Below, piece by piece: positions 1-7,860 of a stretch of 8,591 nt of DNA. Location: NCBI RefSeq assembly GCF_009711475.1, contig NZ_SMMD01000796.1:1-8591 (forward strand), written 5' to 3'. Every line of letters starts with the position of its first letter. Positions within the stretch are counted from its first letter, which is position 1. Under the pieces are notes generated by a model. It made no database searches and was not told where the DNA came from. It worked only from the letters and a program-made list of their open reading frames with translations. The translations under genes were made by a program, and so were the position numbers. This DNA comes from Fulvivirga aurantia (GTDB taxonomy: Bacteria > Bacteroidota > Bacteroidia > Cytophagales > Cyclobacteriaceae).

Positions 1-2150
1 CCAGCTTCGTCCAAAATAGCTGTATTCAAAATGAATACCTCGGATGTTACTCCAGCGGCCTCTGAGCGAGAATCTATTGTAAACGTATATTCAACTCCAA
101 CCTCAACTGTTACAGGTTGATATAATCGTCTACATGCCTCACTTAACTTATAGCCCCGATCCCCTAACTGTGCAAATACGTTACCATCGCTGGTGCTACC
201 AGGCTGCTCGCTATCATCACCACAATTGGTAGCTAACCATGTATCCAAGTCGCCATTATCCCATGTGTATGGACTTGGCTGGGTGTCTGGAGCATCATAA
301 ATAGTACTAGGTGGCGTCATGTCAAAAGCATCTGCATTATCAGATGCTTTAATAGTCAAATCATCACCAGTACCATTTAAAACAACTACCTTAAAAGTAG
401 CCGGAACACCAGTGGATGAAACCGTTAAATTTTCATTGGCTAAAGCATCTCCCGCTACATTTGTAGCTGTAAGTGTTACCACATAATCACCACCACTCGC
501 ATATACATGTGTTGGAGATTTTTCAGAAGATGTGTTGCCATCTCCAAAATCCCATGCAAATGAACTGGCGTTTATTGATTCATTAGTAAAATTGTATTCT
601 AAGAAATTTCCAGCCGTTGCCTCAGCAGTAAATGCTGCTGTAGGTGCTGCCACACTCGTTTGCTCTAAAACTTTTACATTATCGATATAAGCATCAACAG
701 CAGTATTAGCATAAAACATGACAGATACCCCACCACTCGCATTTGAGGTAAATGGAATTTGTACGAATGTACCATAACCATTTGTTGTCTCATTGAATTT
801 ACCCTCAGCAATGAATCCTTCGTGAAATCCCAGGTTATTCGAAACTATGTCATTAACGGCTTCAACTCCATCTATATAGAATCCGTCCATAACTACTCCC
901 ACTACCTTATTTCCATCCAAAGATGCTCCATCACCTTCTCGAATAGCATATTGATATTCCAATACATAATCGGTGTTTGGAGTCAAAGAAAGTTCCTGAT
1001 AGGCATACCTACTATCTGAAGTTCTGAAGTCTCCAATGCCGCCTGATTGACTGGAACTCCATTTGGCTCCGGCCGTTTTGTCTCCGGTATTATTACCATC
1101 AATATCAAAATTAGACCCATCTGAGCTTGAACCGTAAGGGTTGGTAGTAGACTCATCAGAAAAAAGAGGGAATCTCCAAATGTTATTATCGGCTTCAAAA
1201 TCTCCGTTTATAATCTCTGACCCTGTAGATTTATATAAATAAACATTATCAACAAAAATCGTTGCATGATCACTTGCAGCACCACCTGTCCCTAATTCAA
1301 ACCTTATTTCATCTATTGCATCAACAGCTCCAGAAAAACCCGTTGTTAAATTCAGGTCAAAGCTTGTCCATTCACTATCTGTAAGCGCAAGACCATCTAC
1401 CTGATAGGTTGTGGAAGCACCTTCATTGACCAATGTCACTTTTAACAAATCAATACCTTCAGCAAAGACAGAATATACATCGAAATGAATATCTGTAACT
1501 GCTTCAATACCTACAATAGCATTGGCGACTTCTACTGTCGACATCTCCAACGTCCCAGCAGAACTACCCAATCTTGAAAATTGAATTACATCATTACCGT
1601 TTACAGATTGTGTGATTCCACCAGTGGCTGCCTCTCCATGCTCCCAGCTATAAATCTGGCCGTTGTATTCGAAACCGTTACTAAAAAGCGCAAATACATT
1701 TGCATCTCTTAACTCGGGTGATGCTGGTGCAGTATTAATTGTCTGCACAACAGTATGCATTACCACCACATCTTCTGACTTGGAAACTGGAGCTAAACCC
1801 GCATCAGATTGAGCAGTAACAGTAATTGTATATGTTGCTTCTTCATTATCATTAGGATAATCATATGCAATAGAACCACCTTGTTCATCGATAATAAGCA
1901 CATCATCCTCACTTGTAGGATCTCCAAAATCCACTGTATAAGATGAAACTCCTATTGATATTGGTGTAACCGTGATGTAGGTACCGTCTTCTATACCATT
2001 TTCATCTGGGCCAGGTGTTGCTGAAAAGCTAGACAATGTAATTTCACTTAGGCCCGTAGGGTTTGGACTATCATCCTCTTTGCAAGACACTATAATGACT
2101 ATCATAAGCAAAGCCCCTATTCCTTTTTTAAATATATTCATCATATTCAT
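1..2150 (-). CDS. Multimodular PKD-domain surface lipoprotein, C-terminus beyond the window
   Basis: The frame is open for 716 codons from the ATG at 2150-2148 to the left edge without a stop, so the 3' end is missing. The N-terminus is a lipoprotein signal: a basic then hydrophobic stretch ending in IIVSC with Cys23 as lipidation site. The following KEDD fits the acidic surface-export signal of Bacteroidota lipoproteins. Visible modules: a PKD/Ig-like domain (about 32-130, degenerate motif DFGDP at 74-78); a beta-rich, jelly-roll-like module (about 134-305, ending FVDNVYLY); a second module starting NGDFE (315-319) and ending YIDNVKVL (to about 496); a canonical PKD domain (about 503-578, WDFGDG at 533-538); and the start of another module with Cys643 and Cys673. 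It starts 13 nt after the upstream stop, so it is in the susCD operon. The probable role is glycan binding at the cell surface. A catalytic domain beyond the edge cannot be excluded. Confidence 0.85.
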   Translation of the reverse strand, partial: MNMMNIFKKGIGALLMIVIIVSCKEDDSPNPTGLSEITLSSFSATPGPDENGIEDGTYITVTPISIGVSSYTVDFGDPTSEDDVLIIDEQGGSIAYDYPNDNEEATYTITVTAQSDAGLAPVSKSEDVVVMHTVVQTINTAPASPELRDANVFALFSNGFEYNGQIYSWEHGEAATGGITQSVNGNDVIQFSRLGSSAGTLEMSTVEVANAIVGIEAVTDIHFDVYSVFAEGIDLLKVTLVNEGASTTYQVDGLALTDSEWTSFDLNLTTGFSGAVDAIDEIRFELGTGGAASDHATIFVDNVYLYKSTGSEIINGDFEADNNIWRFPLFSDESTTNPYGSSSDGSNFDIDGNNTGDKTAGAKWSSSQSGGIGDFRTSDSRYAYQELSLTPNTDYVLEYQYAIREGDGASLDGNKVVGVVMDGFYIDGVEAVNDIVSNNLGFHEGFIAEGKFNETTNGYGTFVQIPFTSNASGGVSVMFYANTAVDAYIDNVKVLEQTSVAAPTAAFTAEATAGNFLEYNFTNESINASSFAWDFGDGNTSSEKSPTHVYASGGDYVVTLTATNVAGDALANENLTVSSTGVPATFKVVVLNGTGDDLTIKASDNADAFDMTPPSTIYDAPDTQPSPYTWDNGDLDTWLATNCGDDSEQPGSTSDGNVFAQLGDRGYKLSEACRRLYQPVTVEVGVEYTFTIDSRSEAAGVTSEVFILNTAILDEA

Positions 2151-2163
2151 TCGTTTTATGATA

Positions 2164-3162
2164 CTAGTTAGCAGGATAAACCTTTACGTTATCAACATAG
2201 ACATCGACCGGAGTTATAGCTGACAACATGATAGCAACGAGCCCGCTTTCCGGAGCATCAAACTCACCTGTGACTGTAGTAAAGTTTCCTTTACCTTTTC
2301 TTTCAGATACTTCCATGTGTAGCAGGCTAGTTCCTCCGCCTCTGTCAGTTTGGGCATAGGCATCGTCACCATCATCATAGTGACCAGCAATAATATCAGC
2401 AATCACTATTCTACCTTCGGGAGGATCGGTTGCTATATCATCCTTAATAGCGTACTCAAATTCAAGAACGTAAGTAACTGTTCTTTCTTCGGAAGACGGA
2501 GAAACCACTAAGGCTTGGTATGCGACCCTTGTACCACTATTTGCCAAAGAGCCTACTGATCTGGTAGCATTCCATTTTGCACCTCTCGTTTTAGAACCGT
2601 TATCTGTTCCGTCATAAAGGAGACTAGATCCATCAGAGCTTGACTCAAAGGCGGAAGATGACCAAGTGTCCCAATTACTAATAGTCCAATGGTCTCTACT
2701 ATTTTCGAAATCTCCATTAAGTACTTCTACCGGTAAGGGTACAAATTCATCAATTATTTCTACTTCTACTTCTACAGTATGTGATGCCTCATTATCATCA
2801 ATGGCAGTTAAACTTACAGTGTAGGTACCCTCTCCAGATTCGAATTTGGCATATGGATTTTCTGCGGTTGTAGTATTGCTTGTACCACAGATTATTTCGC
2901 CATCCACTTCATCGCAGACTACGGCATCAGTACCAAAATCCCAGAAATATTTGGTTGCCTCAGAAGAGGTATTGGTAAATTTAATTACTCTAAAATCCTC
3001 TGCTGTTGGTATACTCTCAAAACTAGCTGCCGGGGGAGTCTCATCTGGAATACTACCTGTATCTGGTAATTCAGGTCGCAGTTCGCAGCCCGCCAGAAAT
3101 ACCGTTACAACAATTGCTAAGAGTAATCCAAGCCTTTTATTGATATGATTAATATTATTCAT
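2164..3162 (-). CDS. PKD-domain lipoprotein, probable surface glycan-binding protein of the SusCD system
   Basis: A 332-residue protein with a classic lipoprotein signal peptide: lipobox LAGC, lipidated Cys26. A short Pro-rich linker leads to a PKD-like domain (about 45-136). Its motif is WDFGTD (74-79) rather than WDFGDG, and it carries an insert bounded by Cys83 and Cys92. The C-terminal module (about 145-332) starts with NGDFEN, has a Ser/Asp/Gly-rich segment and a conserved YVLEFEYAI strand, and ends YVDNVKV. That pattern is typical of jelly-roll carbohydrate-binding folds. This module is clearly homologous to residues 312-496 of the next gene. Position directly after susD (19-nt gap) and the architecture match surface glycan-binding proteins (the SusE/SusF position) that tether polysaccharide near the SusCD transporter. 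No catalytic motif is visible. Function is inferred from architecture and context; the ligand is unknown. Confidence 0.85.
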   Translation of the reverse strand: MNNINHINKRLGLLLAIVVTVFLAGCELRPELPDTGSIPDETPPAASFESIPTAEDFRVIKFTNTSSEATKYFWDFGTDAVVCDEVDGEIICGTSNTTTAENPYAKFESGEGTYTVSLTAIDDNEASHTVEVEVEIIDEFVPLPVEVLNGDFENSRDHWTISNWDTWSSSAFESSSDGSSLLYDGTDNGSKTRGAKWNATRSVGSLANSGTRVAYQALVVSPSSEERTVTYVLEFEYAIKDDIATDPPEGRIVIADIIAGHYDDGDDAYAQTDRGGGTSLLHMEVSERKGKGNFTTVTGEFDAPESGLVAIMLSAITPVDVYVDNVKVYPAN

Positions 3163-3181
3163 AACTCACTTATTTAAAGTA

Positions 3182-4636
3182 TTAATAACCAAGATTCTGG
3201 GTAAGAAGACCTCCGCTAAGGTTGATTTCCCTCTGAGGAATTGGTAAGAATCTGGCATTGTTTACATCCCAGGCATAACCCATTTCATCAGCATGAGCCG
3301 ATAGTACATTTTCAAATTCACCGAATCTTTTTAAATCGAAATAGCGTTGATTTTCAAAGGCTAACTCAACCCTTCTTTCAAGCATCAGATCTTCTTTTGT
3401 AATTGAATTTACTGTTGTCGTAAGCCCAGCTCTATTCCTTACTTGTTGAAATGATGCCAACGCACCCGGATCTACCGTAGCCTGTGCACCAGCCATTGTA
3501 GCTTCTACATGAAGTAGTAATATATCTGCATATCGGAGTGCGATATAATCGTTACCAGCATTTCTTCCAACTCCATAATCTATATTTCCTGATTCTATGA
3601 CAGTCCCTTCCGGGAAATACTTAGCTACTTCATTTTCATCAGGCTCAAGGTTTCCATCCAGATCAGTGATAGAAACCGGAGTTCTGTTTCCTCCGATGGC
3701 AGTAAAATCGTTATAAAGGTTTTCGTTAACTATATTTTGACCATCATCTCTTCCCGCCCTTACAAAAGATGTAAATTCAGCAGAAAACCCCTGGCTTTCT
3801 TCAGAATTGCTTGCTTGATATTGTATAGCAAAAATGATTTCATCATTTAATTCCGAATAAAAGACATCGTGATAATCGGACATTAAACTATAATCCCCTG
3901 AGGCAATGATGTCCTCGCATAAAGCTTCCGCACCAGAATAGTTTGGTGTGGTCTGTGATAAATAAACTTTAGCCAAAACCCCCTGAGCTGCTACCTTAGA
4001 AGCTCTGGATTTGTGAGAATTATTTAAGGCATTTACCGCTTCCTGCAAATCAGTTATGATTTGTTGGTAAACTTCAGCTTCGGGAATCCTTGTAAAAAGA
4101 GCAGTCTCATCAGTAGGATCAATTGGCTCGGTAACTAAAGGAACATCGCCATACAACCTCACTAATTTGAAATAAGCATAGGCTCGCAAAAACTTAGCTT
4201 CAGCAGCATAGCTTGCTTGATTGCCAGCATCGGCAACATCTATAAAATTGAGGATGTTATTGGCCCTGAAAATAACCTGATACATCGACTGATAATAATC
4301 GTCAGATTCAACATTTACAGCCTCCACCACATACCTATGAAAATCAGACTTGGAACCTTCCAGAGTAGCATTTCTTGTGTTATCTGTACGATGTTCTGTT
4401 AGAAGATGCTCAAATTGAACACCCCTATTAGCTCTCCCTATATTTGTTTCAGTACTTTCATTAGTTCCCTGAAGCGCGTCATATATACCATATATACCGG
4501 CTAAGATGTCATCGTCAGATGTGAAAAACGACTCCACCGCAACCGCTGTATCTGGCAGTGGATTTAAAAATTCATCATCACAAGAGGTAGCAAAAACAGC
4601 TACGATGGCTAATATGTAATATTTTAACTTTTTCAT
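3182..4636 (-). CDS. susD-like: RagB/SusD family outer-membrane glycan-binding lipoprotein
   Basis: A 484-residue protein, slightly short of the usual 500-600 but complete. The signal peptide ends at Cys19 followed by DDEF, so it should be an acylated protein exposed on the outer membrane. The mature N-terminus FLNPLPDTAV is typical of SusD proteins. Family landmarks are present: the helical motif FLRAYAYFKLVRLYGDVPLV (149-168), YADILLLHVEA (middle to C-terminal part), ERRVELAFENQRYFDLKRF (420-438) and a C-terminal LPIPQREI segment (464-471) before a final NLGY. SusD proteins form the lid over the SusC barrel and bind oligosaccharides at the entrance. The gene starts 17 nt after the susC stop and lies 19 nt before the PKD lipoprotein, consistent with one transcript and a stoichiometric SusCD complex. 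The family call is secure; the bound glycan is not visible from the sequence. Confidence 0.95.
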   Translation of the reverse strand: MKKLKYYILAIVAVFATSCDDEFLNPLPDTAVAVESFFTSDDDILAGIYGIYDALQGTNESTETNIGRANRGVQFEHLLTEHRTDNTRNATLEGSKSDFHRYVVEAVNVESDDYYQSMYQVIFRANNILNFIDVADAGNQASYAAEAKFLRAYAYFKLVRLYGDVPLVTEPIDPTDETALFTRIPEAEVYQQIITDLQEAVNALNNSHKSRASKVAAQGVLAKVYLSQTTPNYSGAEALCEDIIASGDYSLMSDYHDVFYSELNDEIIFAIQYQASNSEESQGFSAEFTSFVRAGRDDGQNIVNENLYNDFTAIGGNRTPVSITDLDGNLEPDENEVAKYFPEGTVIESGNIDYGVGRNAGNDYIALRYADILLLHVEATMAGAQATVDPGALASFQQVRNRAGLTTTVNSITKEDLMLERRVELAFENQRYFDLKRFGEFENVLSAHADEMGYAWDVNNARFLPIPQREINLSGGLLTQNLGY

Positions 4637-4653
4637 GATTAGATTCTTTACGA

Positions 4654-7600
4654 TTAAAAGTCTACGTTCACACCAATAGTATATGTCCTAAACAGAGGCG
4701 TACCTGCCCTCTGAGCACCATAAGCTCTTGGATTATCATCATCGATATGTTCTGGATTGAAACCATGGTAGTCAGAGGCTGTTTTGTAAATCAAATTCTG
4801 ACCTGAAGCATAAACCCTCAACCCTCTTAATCCGATTTTTGAGGTCAAACTTGAAGGCATATTATAACCTAGAGTTACATTTCTTAAAGAGACATAGTCT
4901 GCACTGGCAATAACTTCACTGGTGAGTACTTTTTCCTGTATAAAAGATTCGTGAGGAATAAGGCCGTCTTCCACAGCTTCTTCAGCAGCTCCAGATCGCG
5001 AACTGTTTCCAAACCAATTGTAGAAATATTGGTCACCAATATTATTTACCTGAGCACCAAAACTTCCTTGTACCATAAAAGACAAATCAAAGTCTCTAAA
5101 AGAAAATTCATTGGTAATACTTGCCAGTAAATCAGGGTATGGATCTCCAAGAATAGTTCTGTCGTCTCCTGTAATTCTGCCATCGCCATTCAAATCTTTA
5201 ACAATGACATCTTCTGCTTGTCCGTTGATTCTATTCCATGGTTTATCTACATACGCAACCCGGAATTCAGCGTCATTATACTTTTCTGTATCAACTACAT
5301 AGCCATAAAAGGAAGATATTGGACTGCCAATTTTATTGATCCAAAGTGAGTTTCTTCCATAAGTGTCCTGTATCAATGCTCCATCTGAATCGCCAAAAGC
5401 CAGCAACTCATTTTGATTGGTTGAAGCAATTATTGAGGTATTCCATTTAAATGAACCCTGTACAACATTTCTTGATCTTAACTCAAACTCCCATCCTTGA
5501 TTTCGTACCTCTCCGAGGTTTATAATTCCTGACGTGAATCCTGTGACATAAGAAACCGGATTTTCTAAAAGCAAACTCTCACTTGTTCTTGAGTAATAAT
5601 CCAGTGACCCAGTCACCCTATTGTTTATAAAACCAAAATCTACAGCTGGATTAAATTCCTGAGATGCTTCCCATTGCAAAACAGAATTTGCAATATTTAG
5701 TGGGGCCACTCCATTTACAACTTCCCCATTTATAACAGCATTTGTATTATCTAATAAAGCCAGGTATGGCCATCTGTTTACTACTTCATTGCCAACGCTA
5801 AATCGTTCTGAACCTGTTTCTCCATAGCTAACACGAAGCTTAAGATTGCTAATAATGTTACTTCCTGCTAAAAAATCCTCATCAGAGACATTCCATCCTA
5901 CTGAAACTGCAGGGAAATTACCATATTTCGAGTTTGGCCCAAAAACAGAACTACCGTCACGTCTGAAAGAAGCGTTGAACAAATATTTGCCGTCATATAC
6001 ATAATTTAACCTGCCGAAATAACCTACTTTATTATACTCTGTATTAATCTCTGCAGGTTCTGTGATAAGCGTTGCACCTTCCAAATTTTTAAGCAAATCA
6101 TTAGTATAGCCTACACCGGTAAGTTCACTGATATTATCTGTCCTTTGTTGTATTGTAACACCAGCAAGCACACCAAATTGATGCCTTCCAATATTTTTAT
6201 CATAATTCAAGGTGTTATCTGAAATGATCCTTGTTCGAAATCTATTTTGTAAATAATACTGTGATCGGCTTGCTCCGGCTGCATGGTAATTTGTACCGTC
6301 CCATCTTTCTCGCTTTCGTTGCTCTATGGTAGTAGCCAAGGAAGTCCTGGCTGTTAGACCCTTAATAATATCAACGCTTAAAAAAGTGGATCCAAACAAA
6401 TTGGTTTCATACTCCCAGTGCTCTCTCTCAACATATTGCTGGAAAGGGTTTGAGTCACCTGATGTACGTGGCCTTGTGTCACTTCCATCGTCATTAAAAT
6501 CCAGCTCAACTAAATGGTCTTCCCAGAAATAATCACCAACACCAACATCAGGATATCTTGCTCTATCAATAAGCTGTAACGTCTGCTCGCTGTGGTAGAT
6601 AGGTAACCATGGAGACAATCGTAGTGGGTTATGTATTGAGGTGGGAAGTCCTCTTTTTTTCGAATAAGATGGATTTATATTAAGACCGAACATTACTCTA
6701 TCCCCTATCTTTTGGTCTAATTTCAACCTTGCACTGTATAAAGAATATTCGTCTGTAATAACAACTCCTTCATCTTCTAAATACCTTAAGGACGCACTGA
6801 ATTTTGTTTGCTCATTCCCTCCTCTTGCAGATAGAGAGTGACTTTGAATTAAGCCGCGTTCAAAAAAGACATCCTGCCAGTCTCGGTCAACACCTGTGAT
6901 TGCAACTATCTTTTGCATGTATTGTGTTTCTTCACTCAACTCTCCGGTTTGAGCCTGTTCAAAGGCCACCCAATCGGCTACACTCTTTCTATAGTCATCA
7001 CTACCATGTGCCTCTTTGAACCCTAAGTATGTTTGATAGCTAAATTTGGTTGGTCCGGCTTTACCACTTTTGGTGGTGATTAGTATTACCCCATTAGAGC
7101 CTTCACTGCCGTAAATTGCTGCAGAAGCTGCATCTTTCAGCACTTCAAAAGATGCGATGTCATTCATATCTAAATTTGATAGAAAATCAGAATTCACAAC
7201 AATTCCGTCAACAACTACAGCTGGGCCAGAGTCTGCTGTCACAGAACCAACACCTCTAATTGTAATAGTAGGAGCTCCCCCAGCCTCTGCATTGGTCGAC
7301 TGTATATTTACGCCTGAAACTTGACCTATGAGGGCATCATCTACTCTGGAAACAGGTAATTGATCCAGTTTTTCGTTCTCGACCTTAGAAATTGCACCTG
7401 TTAAGTGAGACTTTTTCTGAGTACCGTAACCAATGACTACTACCTCACTCAGTTCACTTACACTCGGCTCCATAACTATATCGATTGTGGCCCTGTTATT
7501 TACAGGTACTTCAACTAATTCGTAACCTATAAATGAAAATAATAAGGTGGCCCCTGCATCTACTCTTAAAGAGTAATCACCATTTATATCGGTAACAGTG

Positions 7601-7767
7601 CCTATGCTCGTACCTTTCACAATTATCGAAACACCTGGAAGTGGCTCTCCATCTTCCCCATCGACATGGCCGCTCACAATCTGGCCTTCTTGTGCAACAA
7701 GCATGCTTGATATTGACATCAGTAAGGCAATAACAAGGCCTGTTAACTTGGTAAATTTTGAATTCAT
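4654..7767 (-). CDS. susC-like: SusC/RagA family TonB-dependent outer-membrane transporter
   Basis: A full-length 1037-residue SusC-type transporter. It has a Sec signal peptide with likely cleavage after LVA (residue 25). Next comes a carboxypeptidase-regulatory-like domain (about 29-104, with GEPLPGVSIIVKGT and TDINGDY) and the SusC signature VVVIGYGTQKKS (109-120). The plug domain (about 121-235) includes TITIRGVGS, VVVDGI and the motif EVLKDAASAAIYG followed by ITTKSGK. The rest is the 22-strand beta barrel, ending in an aromatic residue (NVDF) as expected for BAM-dependent barrel insertion. It imports oligosaccharides bound by the SusD partner using TonB-ExbBD energy; those components are not in the window. 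It is the first gene of the apparent operon, with 194 bp separating it from the regulator. No minus-strand promoter matching the Bacteroidota consensus could be found in that gap. Confidence 0.97.
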   Translation of the reverse strand: MNSKFTKLTGLVIALLMSISSMLVAQEGQIVSGHVDGEDGEPLPGVSIIVKGTSIGTVTDINGDYSLRVDAGATLLFSFIGYELVEVPVNNRATIDIVMEPSVSELSEVVVIGYGTQKKSHLTGAISKVENEKLDQLPVSRVDDALIGQVSGVNIQSTNAEAGGAPTITIRGVGSVTADSGPAVVVDGIVVNSDFLSNLDMNDIASFEVLKDAASAAIYGSEGSNGVILITTKSGKAGPTKFSYQTYLGFKEAHGSDDYRKSVADWVAFEQAQTGELSEETQYMQKIVAITGVDRDWQDVFFERGLIQSHSLSARGGNEQTKFSASLRYLEDEGVVITDEYSLYSARLKLDQKIGDRVMFGLNINPSYSKKRGLPTSIHNPLRLSPWLPIYHSEQTLQLIDRARYPDVGVGDYFWEDHLVELDFNDDGSDTRPRTSGDSNPFQQYVEREHWEYETNLFGSTFLSVDIIKGLTARTSLATTIEQRKRERWDGTNYHAAGASRSQYYLQNRFRTRIISDNTLNYDKNIGRHQFGVLAGVTIQQRTDNISELTGVGYTNDLLKNLEGATLITEPAEINTEYNKVGYFGRLNYVYDGKYLFNASFRRDGSSVFGPNSKYGNFPAVSVGWNVSDEDFLAGSNIISNLKLRVSYGETGSERFSVGNEVVNRWPYLALLDNTNAVINGEVVNGVAPLNIANSVLQWEASQEFNPAVDFGFINNRVTGSLDYYSRTSESLLLENPVSYVTGFTSGIINLGEVRNQGWEFELRSRNVVQGSFKWNTSIIASTNQNELLAFGDSDGALIQDTYGRNSLWINKIGSPISSFYGYVVDTEKYNDAEFRVAYVDKPWNRINGQAEDVIVKDLNGDGRITGDDRTILGDPYPDLLASITNEFSFRDFDLSFMVQGSFGAQVNNIGDQYFYNWFGNSSRSGAAEEAVEDGLIPHESFIQEKVLTSEVIASADYVSLRNVTLGYNMPSSLTSKIGLRGLRVYASGQNLIYKTASDYHGFNPEHIDDDNPRAYGAQRAGTPLFRTYTIGVNVDF

Positions 7768-7805
7768 AATCGTTTATTTAGATGAATGATTATACTAAGG
7801 CAGGA

Positions 7806-7821
7806 TCAAAGAATTCTTTGA
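7806..7821. promoter_or_regulatory. Perfect 16-bp palindrome, candidate operator
   Basis: TCAAAGAATTCTTTGA is fully self-complementary and lies 38 bp upstream of the susC start codon. It covers the TTTG -33 element of the plus-strand promoter, and it would lie in or near the leader or promoter of susC. A dimeric regulator bound here could affect both directions. Which protein binds, if any, is not shown; the FadR-type regulator next door is the obvious candidate, although the site lacks that family's usual TGGT...ACCA-like pattern. Confidence 0.35.
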
Positions 7822-7848
7822 CTATTACTCACTCATCGGCTATCTTTG
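7817..7848 (+). promoter_or_regulatory. Consensus Bacteroidota promoter on the plus strand, antisense to the operon
   Basis: TTTG at 7817-7820 is followed after 20 nt by TATCTTTG at 7841-7848. This matches the Bacteroidota sigma-ABfr pattern (TTTG near -33, TAnnTTTG near -7) without mismatch. It points away from susC toward the 3' end of the regulator, with a transcription start expected near 7853-7857. No annotated protein gene lies downstream on this strand in the window. The -33 element sits inside a perfect palindrome (7806-7821). The match is direct; activity is inferred. Confidence 0.5.
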
Positions 7849-7860
7849 CGAAAGATGAGT
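7831..7860. repeat. Nested inverted repeats around the plus-strand -7 element
   Basis: ACTCATC (7831-7837) is matched by GATGAGT (7854-7860) with 16 nt between them. Overlapping the right half, ATCTTT (7842-7847) and AAAGAT (7851-7856) are separated by GCG. The -7 hexamer of the plus-strand promoter and its likely start site lie within this symmetry. The two pairings are mutually exclusive as RNA hairpins, so as DNA they may serve as a binding site or as alternative structures in the susC leader. Short arms mean chance is a real possibility. Confidence 0.3.

Noticed and set aside
759..1019. Plus-strand open frame of 86 codons and similar short frames opposite the operon genes
   Set aside because: They lie entirely within well-supported minus-strand coding regions, have no recognisable protein features or promoters, and are best explained as chance frames in low-GC genes.
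7789..7794. TATAAT on the minus strand 22 nt upstream of the susC start, as a -10 box
   Set aside because: Bacteroidota housekeeping promoters use TAnnTTTG, there is no matching upstream element at a proper distance, and such hexamers are common in AT-rich gaps.
7831..7860. Terminator for the regulator transcript formed by the ACTCATC/GATGAGT repeat
   Set aside because: On the minus strand there is no U-tract after the repeat, and the 16-nt spacer with 7-bp arms makes a weak hairpin.
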